From positions 992,001 to 1,056,000 of the forward strand of contig NZ_CP010776.1 of assembly GCF_001577755.1 (NCBI RefSeq): 64,000 bases of DNA, written 5' to 3'. This DNA comes from Rufibacter sp. DG15C. Lineage in GTDB: Bacteria; Bacteroidota; Bacteroidia; Cytophagales; Hymenobacteraceae. The stretch's first letter is position 1, and every line of letters begins with the position of its first letter. This document shows positions 16,561 through 24,092 of this stretch, in pieces. The notes beneath the pieces are model-generated. The model did no database searches, had not been told where the DNA came from, and saw nothing but the letters and a program-made list of their open reading frames with translations. Made by a program: the position numbers and the translations under genes.

Positions 16561-17202
16561 TCAGGATTTTTTTCCGCCGAAGCTGATTTTGCTTTCCACG
16601 CCCTGCAGCAGCCGGCCGATGTTCTTGCGGTGCGTAAAAATAACCAGCAGCGCAATCAACACACCAAAGACCATCATCAAAGGTTCTTCGGGGTGAAACT
16701 TAGGCAAGAGCAAAAGCAAGGGAAACGCTATGGCCGCCAGCATAGAGCCCAATGACACATATTTAAACGCAAGCAGCACAATGATGAAAATGCCCAGGCA
16801 GATGAGCGCCACGTCTGTCTGCACGGCTAGCACCATGCCCATGAGCGTGGCCACGCCTTTGCCGCCCTTAAAGCCCACGTACACCGGGAACACGTGCCCA
16901 ATTACCGCCAAAGTGCCTAGCAAGATTTTATACAGCACCACCTGCTCAGCCGGAATAGCCTCAAAAATCAGCAGGAAGCCCGCCAGGGAAGTGGCCGTCC
17001 AGCCTTTAAAGATATCTACCAGCATCACCACTGCGCCGGGCTTTTTGCCCAGTACCCTAAAAGTGTTGGTAGCGCCGGCGTTGCCGCTGCCATGTTCACG
17101 CACGTCTATGCCATAGTACGCCTGCCCTACCCAAACCGCGGTAGGCAGAGCCCCAATGAGGTACGCGGCCAAAAACATCCCTCCAATAATCAATCCTTCC
17201 AT
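16561..17202 (-). CDS. plsY: Glycerol-3-phosphate acyltransferase PlsY
   Basis: Inner-membrane acyltransferase using acyl-phosphate to acylate glycerol 3-phosphate, the first step of phospholipid synthesis. From the ATG at 17202 the protein has 213 residues. Family motifs are GALPTAVWVGQAYYGIDVREHGSGNAGATNTFRVLG near the N-terminus and FKGGKGVAT near residue 115, with several transmembrane segments. A second ATG at 17220 adds six residues (MLRRRS) and is less likely. A -7 box lies at 17267-17274. Normal length, nothing missing. Confidence 0.94.
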   Translation of the reverse strand: MEGLIIGGMFLAAYLIGALPTAVWVGQAYYGIDVREHGSGNAGATNTFRVLGKKPGAVVMLVDIFKGWTATSLAGFLLIFEAIPAEQVVLYKILLGTLAVIGHVFPVYVGFKGGKGVATLMGMVLAVQTDVALICLGIFIIVLLAFKYVSLGSMLAAIAFPLLLLLPKFHPEEPLMMVFGVLIALLVIFTHRKNIGRLLQGVESKISFGGKKS

Positions 17203-17266
17203 GCTTCTTCTTCTCAACACAGGCCTTGCGGCCTATATCTTGTACGTGTGTGGTTATATTATTCTC

Positions 17267-17274
17267 CAAATATA
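17267..17274 (-). promoter_or_regulatory. -7 promoter box of plsY
   Basis: TATATTTG on the minus strand, an exact match to TAnnTTTG, about 65 nt upstream of the start at 17202. Confidence 0.55.
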
Positions 17275-17324
17275 GAGAAAGCCCTTTGTACTACCCAAGC
17301 CCCAAGGTGCCTTAGACCCGAAAT

Positions 17325-17380
17325 ACAGCATCCCGTTTTTAGGCTGTTTCTGAGAAATCAGGCCAAAAACGGGATGCTGT
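17325..17380. repeat. Palindromic element, copy 10, with extended arms
   Basis: The 38-bp core is 17334-17371. Here the dyad continues outward through ACAGCATCC and its complement GGATGCTGT, giving a 56-bp palindrome. It lies between the divergent plsY promoter and the 3' end of the 1722-residue gene. Confidence 0.85.
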
Positions 17381-17428
17381 ATAATACTGCCTGTGCGGCA
17401 GAAGGTTGTGAAGAAGCAGAGGCGGGAC

Positions 17429-20400
17429 TTAGTTGCCCGTCGGGTTGATGTCTGGCGGCGGGGTGCCTTCGTCCTTCTTCTTTTTCTTTTTGTCTTTCTT
17501 TGGGTCTTCAGTCACAGGGTCAGCCAACGGAATGTCTGGGGCTGGTTCTACCTCAGCGTCTTTCTTCTTTTTCTCTTTCTTAGACTTGGCCGGGGCTTCT
17601 TCCTGCGTTTTGGCCGGAGCTGGTTCAAATCCTGGAGGAACCGCATCGGTGGCCTCTTCTGACTTGCCTTTCTTTTTCTTGGCTTTCTTGCCGGTTTCTT
17701 CGGCCGGTGCCGTGTCAAAGGTGTTGTACACTGGTTGCGCTGGTGCCGCTTTCAAAGGCTCCTTGCCCAGGTAGTTCTTTCTAAAGTAGTTCACAAACTC
17801 CATCTTCTCTATCTGCTCTACCGGGTAGAAGTTGTAAGAACCAGCGCCCGGCCCACCGCCTTTGGCTTTGTCTGAGATGATGCCGTTGAATCCTTCATCT
17901 GAGGAGGCCAAGCCTAAGGCGCCTTCATAGAAATTCAGGAAGTACCAGGCATACGGCGTTGGCTCCAGGAAGATGGCTACTGCGTCTCCAGAGGCGCCGC
18001 GCTTTATTTCAATGTACCCATTGATCTTGGCATTGATGTCTTTTTTGCCCACTCCTGCCAAACTCAATGGACCCACGCTGTACCAGGCATTGGTTTTAGG
18101 CGACCATTTGAACTGCACTTGATTCAAGACCAGGCTGTGCAACAACTTAGGCGAAATCTTGGAGAAAGGCACATAGCCCGCTGCCGTCTGCTTCTTAAAC
18201 TCCTCTACGCCTTTGTCGCCTAAGAATGCGGCCAGTTTATAAGGCAAGGTAGCATCATTGAGGTCTATGGCTTCTGGCGCACCGTCCACGTTCTTAGCCA
18301 AAGTATTGCCCATGCTCTCCACCGCCTGCGCTGGAATGTCATAGTCAAAGGCCAGGAAGGTGTTCAGGTTATACGAGCTGCTATCTGTGCGGGCATTACC
18401 AGTTCCTGCGGCCTTTAACTCAAAGCCTTTGGTGGGCTCAATCAATTTGAACGTACCGTCATAGGTGAGTTGTTTGGTAGCGTCATTGTACTGGAGCATG
18501 TTGCCGGTATAGGACTTACCATAGGCTCTGCCTTCTTCGCCTAACTTAAAGCTCTTGGTTTCTTTGTCAAAGGACAAGAAGCCCTCCACTTCAAACACGT
18601 CCAAGTCTGTGAGGTCCTGCTTCTGCGACACAAAGGTGTTGTAAATCTTACCAGTACCGTTGTTGATATGGATACCTGTTTTCAACGGCGTGCCATCTGC
18701 CAATGCTGGTTTAGTAATCTCTAAGCGCACATCTTCAGGGTTCAGGCCTTCGCGTTTGTATGGGAACCAGTCAGACTTCTCCATGCCCGTGAAGCTCAGC
18801 TTGGCGTGTCCGTCAAAGTCCATGTGCTTTTTGTTGGAGTGAAGTTTTACGTCTCCATAATACCGTACTCTGGGCAGAATGTAGAGGGTGTCTTTCTCAT
18901 TCACCGTAGCTGAGGCCAGGAAGAAAGGTGTAGCCGTAGCCTCCTTCTTTCTCTCCTTTTTATCTTCAGAAACCTCATTCCAGGCGAAGTTGTTGAACTT
19001 GATGTTGTACTTGTCTGTGGCGGCGTTGGCAAACTGATAGATGGCATTACCGGTCAGCGCCTGGTTGTTGTCAATATGGATTTCGCCGCGCACCAGTTGG
19101 TGGTGTTTCTGAAGGGAGTCCATGGCCAAACCGGCATTCTTGAAGGTTTTAAGCTTGGCGTTCTCCAAGATGTGCACTCTATTGCTATCTGGTATCACGT
19201 AGCTGTCGCCTACCGGGATGTAGGGCACGCCAGAGGCCATCAAGGTAGATTTGCTCAGGTCATACACCGCGCCCGTCGCCTTGAATCTTAGCGAGTCTAC
19301 ACCCGGCTTCATGGAGTAGAAGTAGGACGTGTTGTCATCCTGACCCGAGGTAAGCGTCAGTTTCTTTTCTTTGAAATCCCAGCGGCCGCCGCCCAGAGAG
19401 GACTTGTACTGCGCAAACGGGAACACCGTACTGGCAAAGCCTTTGCGTTCTGGCGCATATTTGGAGTAGCCTTCGTCTAAGTAGAAGTCTAGGAAAATGT
19501 CATAGGTAGACAGGGCTGGCCGCTTGATGTCTGCCGAGCTGATCTCCATGGAAGCCCTGTTGCCATGAATAAGGCCTTTCTTGAACACAAACAACGGCGA
19601 CTTGATGGCTACATCCTTGCTCTCTGCCACCCCGTCCCCAAACAAGGCAGACGGTGTAAAGCCCAGCATGCCTTTATAGGTGAAGCGCTCATTAAACAAC
19701 TTCATGACGTCCTTGCCTTTGGTTCTTACCTCTAGCGTGTCTTTATACGGCCACCATTGCATGGTAAAGGCATTGAAGCTTCCGCTGGGGTAAGAGCCCT
19801 GGGCCACAGAACCCGCCACAAAACTGCCTTTCACGCCCTTGTCTGTATGCGCAGAGTCCACGAAGAAGGTGAAGTTAGGCGAGTACATGGTGGCTGTCTG
19901 ATACGACAACGTACCACGCCCGCGCAGGCCTTTGCCGTCCATGGTCAAGGTATCTGTGAACTTGCCTTTGTTGCCATAGGCGTTGAAACCACCCTTGGGG
20001 ATGATGTACCTAAAGCCCAAAGTCCCATCTGGCTGCACACTCAACTTGGTAGGGAAATCCGGGAAAATACCACCCGAGGTAAACGTACCGTTAAAGCTGA
20101 TGGCACTGGCCTTGGAACTGGTCATGCTGTCAATTTTAAACGGCGGTACCGTAAAGTACACGGTGGTGTCATACACGCCGCCCATGATCTCAGGCTTGTT
20201 GAAGTATACCGTAGCGCCAGAAACGGCATCTAGTGACGGATAACCGGGTACTTTCTTTCTACCAGACTTATTATCTGCCCGGTTCAGGTACAACTTGGCC
20301 GTCCCTTTGTCGCCACGGCTTACCATGGCAAAGTTAGACTGCTTGGGTTTACCGTCTTTATCGGTGGCTTTGGTGGTTACAATGGTAGAGTCAATCTTGG

Positions 20401-22597
20401 CCATGTTGATGAAGAAACCATCATAGTCAAACATGAACTCCTTGCCTTTAAAACTGAAGTTAGGCGACACCACCTTGCCGTTGAACGAGATGTTGCGGTT
20501 TTTCTGGATGCGCACTATCTGGCTATCTGGCTCGGCGTACACGGTAGAGTCTGCGTTGAACGGGAATTTCTTAACGCCGCGCAGAATCAAATCACCGGTG
20601 GCTAAGTCTAGCGTAGCGTTTTTACCCGCCGGTGACAAAGCGTTCAATTGAATGTAGTCAAAGTCTTTCTTGTTGCGGGACGCCTCAACGTAATGGAAGG
20701 CCTTGTCCAGCACCTGCACGTTACCAGACGGAACGTCATAGTCCACAAAGTTACCCTGCATCAAAGAATTGAGCGTAGTATGCGCCGTGGCTGGCTTCAT
20801 CTTAAACTCCTCTATCATCTCAGAGATATGGAACCCCTTGGCGCCTTTCTTCTGCGCAAAGCCCACCACTAAATACAGTGGGTGGAAATTGGAGATGTTC
20901 TGAATCTGCTGAAATGTAGTCTCTGTGAAGTATTCCTTAGAAGCGACTTGCGCCGGCACTTGGTTTTTAGCCGTCACAATCCCGAAGTCAATCTGCGGTT
21001 TCTGCAAATCCCAAACGGCCATCTCTGAGGTAAGCTCTACCTGGTGATAAGAATTAGAGTACGGCGTGGTTTTGTATAGCCCATCCGGGTTCATGAGCAA
21101 CAGGCGCTTGGAGTTCTTGTTGTATTTGAACTGAACCCCCGGGTGCGCAATGGAGTCTTTGCCCTGGTACATGGCAATTCCGGCCTCAGGCGCAGAGATT
21201 AAGCTGTCCGTGATGGTGTAGTTGCGCGCCCAGGACCTGAATTTCTTCTCGCCGTTCTGTGACACCCAGATAGTAGAAGGGCTTTCATCCAGAGAGGCAC
21301 TCATGAGTTTGTTACCCAGCAGGGACATGCCACCCACGTACTGCACATCTGCGCCAAAGCGTTTGATTTTGGCGTCATTGGTGTGCGAGATAAAGCGCGG
21401 GTAGGCTTTCTGGCCATTGGTCGGAGTGCGCACCAGTTTGTATTCCAGGTTACCCTGTATGTTGTTGTCCAACACCGCGGGGAAGTTCAAGGTCACATCC
21501 TCGGCTTTGAAACCGGCTTTGCTCACCTCTACGGCAATGCCTTTGAATGTAGCCGTGGCGTCGCCGCCCAGACTGTTCCACGTGAACGTGCCGCCGTTGC
21601 CCACAAACATGCCGCCGCCCAAAGACACCGCACCTGAGGTTTTCTTGATAGTCACCGAGTCAAACGGCGCCGTCAGCAATAGGTCAACGTCTTTCAATAC
21701 CACCACCGGACCTTTGATTTCTGGCAAAGGCGCGGCCGTGTAAGCAAAGCGCATAGGCTCTGGTTGCACCACTTCTTTTAATGGAGCAGGCTCTTCTTTC
21801 TTAGGAGTAGTGGTAGTTGTTTTAGGCTTGCTGGCTGTCTTCTTGGCCGGAGCCTTTTTCTTAGGCTTGTCCCAAGAGGCCCATGGATCGTCCTCGGCGG
21901 GTTTGGCTGCTTTGGGTGGATCCCAGCTGGCCCACGGGTCATCTTCTACTTTCTTAACTGGTTTCTTGGCGGCTGGAGCAGGTGTTTTGGGCTTGGCTGC
22001 GGCTACGGGGGCCGGAGTGGCTGGCTTAGCGACCGGTTTCTCTACAACGGGAGGCTCTTCTCCCCAACCGCTGTCTGTGCCGGCTGAGGCAGTGCCTTCA
22101 CGGTATTCAAAGCTGAAACTTCCATTTAATACTCTTAAACCATTGGTAGGCCCTTTGTAGAGTGTTTTGGTGCCTAGGAAGGCGTAAGCGGTGTTCAGGT
22201 ATTTCTCATACACTTTAAAATCCTGCTTCTGCAAGGTCTGTTCGGTCACAGTCAGGAACTGGTCCATATTGGCCCCGCTGTACTGGTGCACGTTCACGGC
22301 ACTGCCCACTGCGCCCCAGAAACTTTCAAAGTGCGGCCGTGACTTCATTTTCTTTTTGAGCATCTGCTGGGAGAGCTCCATGACCTTGGTTTTCTGGGCG
22401 GCGCTGAGCTTGCCACTGTTCCAGGCGGACTCCAAGCCGGTGGCCGCCTCCAGGGCGACGGCGTTCTTGGTCCCGGCCATTATGGTGCGGGCATCTACCA
22501 GAAACTGTTGTGGGTCTTCTGCTGACAGCTTATAACTCTGTCCATATCCCACAAACCCAACCAGAAACAAAAAGAGAGAGAGAGTAAAGTGCTTCAT
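17429..22597 (-). CDS. Giant secreted protein of unknown function, Lys-rich tail
   Basis: Protein of 1722 residues from the ATG at 22597. The open frame extends further but overlaps prmA, and a signal peptide (MKHFTLSLFLFLVGFVGYG) begins here. Order of parts: signal, helical region to about 150, a Pro/Ala/Lys linker at about 180-275 with EDDPWASWD twice (218-226, 235-243), then about 1350 residues rich in short beta-strands. These have motifs such as DGKGLRGRGTLSY and MDFDGHAKLSF, reminiscent of OstA/LptA- or AsmA-like beta structures. The last 100 residues are Lys/Glu/Pro runs. No enzyme motif, no obvious type IX sorting domain. Lies 25 bp downstream of prmA in a likely operon. Confidence 0.85.
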   Translation of the reverse strand: MKHFTLSLFLFLVGFVGYGQSYKLSAEDPQQFLVDARTIMAGTKNAVALEAATGLESAWNSGKLSAAQKTKVMELSQQMLKKKMKSRPHFESFWGAVGSAVNVHQYSGANMDQFLTVTEQTLQKQDFKVYEKYLNTAYAFLGTKTLYKGPTNGLRVLNGSFSFEYREGTASAGTDSGWGEEPPVVEKPVAKPATPAPVAAAKPKTPAPAAKKPVKKVEDDPWASWDPPKAAKPAEDDPWASWDKPKKKAPAKKTASKPKTTTTTPKKEEPAPLKEVVQPEPMRFAYTAAPLPEIKGPVVVLKDVDLLLTAPFDSVTIKKTSGAVSLGGGMFVGNGGTFTWNSLGGDATATFKGIAVEVSKAGFKAEDVTLNFPAVLDNNIQGNLEYKLVRTPTNGQKAYPRFISHTNDAKIKRFGADVQYVGGMSLLGNKLMSASLDESPSTIWVSQNGEKKFRSWARNYTITDSLISAPEAGIAMYQGKDSIAHPGVQFKYNKNSKRLLLMNPDGLYKTTPYSNSYHQVELTSEMAVWDLQKPQIDFGIVTAKNQVPAQVASKEYFTETTFQQIQNISNFHPLYLVVGFAQKKGAKGFHISEMIEEFKMKPATAHTTLNSLMQGNFVDYDVPSGNVQVLDKAFHYVEASRNKKDFDYIQLNALSPAGKNATLDLATGDLILRGVKKFPFNADSTVYAEPDSQIVRIQKNRNISFNGKVVSPNFSFKGKEFMFDYDGFFINMAKIDSTIVTTKATDKDGKPKQSNFAMVSRGDKGTAKLYLNRADNKSGRKKVPGYPSLDAVSGATVYFNKPEIMGGVYDTTVYFTVPPFKIDSMTSSKASAISFNGTFTSGGIFPDFPTKLSVQPDGTLGFRYIIPKGGFNAYGNKGKFTDTLTMDGKGLRGRGTLSYQTATMYSPNFTFFVDSAHTDKGVKGSFVAGSVAQGSYPSGSFNAFTMQWWPYKDTLEVRTKGKDVMKLFNERFTYKGMLGFTPSALFGDGVAESKDVAIKSPLFVFKKGLIHGNRASMEISSADIKRPALSTYDIFLDFYLDEGYSKYAPERKGFASTVFPFAQYKSSLGGGRWDFKEKKLTLTSGQDDNTSYFYSMKPGVDSLRFKATGAVYDLSKSTLMASGVPYIPVGDSYVIPDSNRVHILENAKLKTFKNAGLAMDSLQKHHQLVRGEIHIDNNQALTGNAIYQFANAATDKYNIKFNNFAWNEVSEDKKERKKEATATPFFLASATVNEKDTLYILPRVRYYGDVKLHSNKKHMDFDGHAKLSFTGMEKSDWFPYKREGLNPEDVRLEITKPALADGTPLKTGIHINNGTGKIYNTFVSQKQDLTDLDVFEVEGFLSFDKETKSFKLGEEGRAYGKSYTGNMLQYNDATKQLTYDGTFKLIEPTKGFELKAAGTGNARTDSSSYNLNTFLAFDYDIPAQAVESMGNTLAKNVDGAPEAIDLNDATLPYKLAAFLGDKGVEEFKKQTAAGYVPFSKISPKLLHSLVLNQVQFKWSPKTNAWYSVGPLSLAGVGKKDINAKINGYIEIKRGASGDAVAIFLEPTPYAWYFLNFYEGALGLASSDEGFNGIISDKAKGGGPGAGSYNFYPVEQIEKMEFVNYFRKNYLGKEPLKAAPAQPVYNTFDTAPAEETGKKAKKKKGKSEEATDAVPPGFEPAPAKTQEEAPAKSKKEKKKKDAEVEPAPDIPLADPVTEDPKKDKKKKKKDEGTPPPDINPTGN

Positions 22598-22622
22598 AAG
22601 AAGAAGAGAAAATAGGGGTTGA

Positions 22623-23456
22623 TTAATCGTTCTTCCGGAAAATGGCGGAAACCCAATTGTTCTTGGTGCGCGAGGTCTCAAACGAGAGATTGCATTCTGC
22701 TGCTTTCTCTTGCAACATAGGCAAATCCTCTGTGTAGAAGCCACTTAATACCAACGGTCCTTGCGCTTTCAATAGTTCACTGTATATAGGCATGTCCTCT
22801 AGCAGGACGTTGCGGTTGATATTAGCTAGGATGATGTCAAAAGGCGCCTCTCCCGCCAGAACAGATGCATCTCCCAGGCGTACTTCCAGGGTTTTACAGG
22901 CATTGCGCTCGGCGTTTTCCTTGGCGTTTTCTACGGTCCAGTCTTCAATGTCCACGGCCAGTACTTCGCGGGCGCCCAGCTGCTCGGCCATGATAGCCAG
23001 GATGCCGGTGCCGCAGCCCATGTCCAATACGCGCATGCCTACGTGATTGAGGGTCAGTTGGTTCTCAATCATTAACGTGGTGGTTTCATGGTGGCCCGTC
23101 CCGAACGACATCTTAGGCGTGATCACAATGTCATACTGCACGCCCTCTGGCTTGGGGTGGAAATCTGCCCGCACAGACACTTGGTTGCTGATGAGCAAAG
23201 GTTCAAAGTTCTTTTCCCATTCCTCGTTCCAGTTCTGCTTGGCAATGCGCTTCACCTCATAAGGAAAGCTGGCGGCAAAGCTGTAGCGCTCCACCACTTC
23301 CTGCAGGGCTTCTTCAGAGAATTGGTCCTCTGGGGCATAAGCCTGAAAGCCGGTCTCGGTTTCCTGGAAGGTGTCATAGCCCAGTTCGCCTAGTTCTGCG
23401 ATGAGGATGTCTGTGTAGTCTGGGGAGCTGGTAAACGTTACTTCAATATAATCCAT
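22623..23456 (-). CDS. prmA: Ribosomal protein L11 methyltransferase
   Basis: SAM-dependent methyltransferase that trimethylates ribosomal protein L11. From the ATG at 23456 (MDYIEVTFTS) it has 277 residues. An upstream ATG at 23492 would add 12 hydrophobic residues that are not typical of the family. The SAM motif VLDMGCGTGILAIMAEQLGA and the substrate motif DIILANINRNVLLEDMP are intact, and so is the preceding MSFGTGHHETT. A -7-like box TATCTTCG at 23505-23512 (minus) fits either start. Followed after 25 bp by the giant secreted gene. Confidence 0.93.
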   Translation of the reverse strand: MDYIEVTFTSSPDYTDILIAELGELGYDTFQETETGFQAYAPEDQFSEEALQEVVERYSFAASFPYEVKRIAKQNWNEEWEKNFEPLLISNQVSVRADFHPKPEGVQYDIVITPKMSFGTGHHETTTLMIENQLTLNHVGMRVLDMGCGTGILAIMAEQLGAREVLAVDIEDWTVENAKENAERNACKTLEVRLGDASVLAGEAPFDIILANINRNVLLEDMPIYSELLKAQGPLVLSGFYTEDLPMLQEKAAECNLSFETSRTKNNWVSAIFRKND

Positions 23457-23504
23457 GTAGAGTCCTGTAAAATAGACCACTAAGGTCTTCATTAGTAGAA
23501 TTAA

Positions 23505-23512
23505 CGAAGATA
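23505..23512 (-). promoter_or_regulatory. -7 promoter box of the prmA operon
   Basis: TATCTTCG on the minus strand, one mismatch to TAnnTTTG, about 48 nt from the preferred prmA start. Confidence 0.4.
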
Positions 23513-23527
23513 CGGCTTATCCTCGTC

Positions 23528-23565
23528 TGTTTTTGGCTTATTTTCTGAAAAATAAGCCAAAAACG
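23528..23565. repeat. 38-bp palindromic element, copy 11
   Basis: Arms TGTTTTTGGCTTATTTTC and AAAATAAGCCAAAAACG. The change CTG to TTA in the left arm is matched by TAA in the right arm. Just upstream of the prmA promoter. Confidence 0.85.
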
Positions 23566-23611
23566 ATTTGCAGCCCGCTTTCCTGTGAACAATTCAAAGA
23601 CACTGTAACAG

Positions 23612-23645
23612 AAGAGCCCGCCCCTTTTGCAGGGGGCGGGCTCTT
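23612..23645. terminator. Intrinsic terminator of the THX gene
   Basis: Stem AAGAGCCCGCCCC / GGGGCGGGCTCTT with a short loop, directly 3' of the THX stop on the minus strand. Confidence 0.8.
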
Positions 23646-23664
23646 TCTTGCTTAAAACAGGTGC

Positions 23665-23817
23665 TTACTCAGCGGTGGCAACTGGGGCTTTGGGCTCTTT
23701 CTTGCCGCCTAGCTTGGCTTCTTTGGTCAATTCGTTTTTGGCCTTTTTAGGACGGCTGTTGCCAAATGAGCCATTGCTGATCTTTCCTTTTTTGCTTTTG
23801 ATATCTCCTCTTCCCAT
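23665..23817 (-). CDS. 30S ribosomal protein THX
   Basis: Fifty-residue basic protein MGRGDIKSKKGKISNGSFGN... with a Lys/Ala/Pro tail (EPKAPVATAE). The N-terminal MGRGD-KxKKGKIxxGSxG block is the signature of the small Thx family of the 30S head, which is widespread in Bacteroidota. The ATG is at 23817 and the stop at 23665. The gene is monocistronic, has its own strong terminator, and is divergent from uvrA. A segment at about 23731-23750 resembles the left arm of the palindromic element, but it simply encodes RPKKAKN. Confidence 0.92.
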   Translation of the reverse strand: MGRGDIKSKKGKISNGSFGNSRPKKAKNELTKEAKLGGKKEPKAPVATAE

Positions 23818-23925
23818 GATGGTAGTGTTTAATTATAAGTGAAACATGATGTAACAAGTACTCTCTTATGAGAAACTGGTCTAGAAAGTTACAAAGTACG
23901 CAGAATAAGCACAAGTTTCTGGTTT

Positions 23926-23963
23926 CGTTTTTGGCTTGATTTCTAGAAAACAGACCAAAAACG
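23926..23963. repeat. 38-bp palindromic element, copy 12
   Basis: Arms CGTTTTTGGCTTGATTTC and GAAAACAGACCAAAAACG, 40 bp upstream of the uvrA -7 box. Confidence 0.85.
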
Positions 23964-24002
23964 CAGACAAGCGCGACTCTTCTAAATGCCAATGCGTATG
24001 TC

Positions 24003-24010
24003 TACCTTTG
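24003..24010 (+). promoter_or_regulatory. -7 promoter box of uvrA
   Basis: TACCTTTG, exact match, 82 nt before the ATG at 24093, giving a leader of about 75 nt. Confidence 0.6.
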
Positions 24011-24092
24011 CGGTTTAGTCTCAGGCTGTTTAATTGCCGGTAAACAGAATTATTCTGCCGCGGTTCATGTTCTAGAGAGGCTATAAATTCTT

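Noticed and set aside
19757-20233. Plus-strand frames of 70-160 codons across the giant protein gene
   Set aside because: Antisense shadows of a frame that is supported by a signal peptide and operon position.
23731-23750. Possible palindromic element inside the THX gene
   Set aside because: Only the left arm matches, and the sequence is explained by the codons for RPKKAKN.
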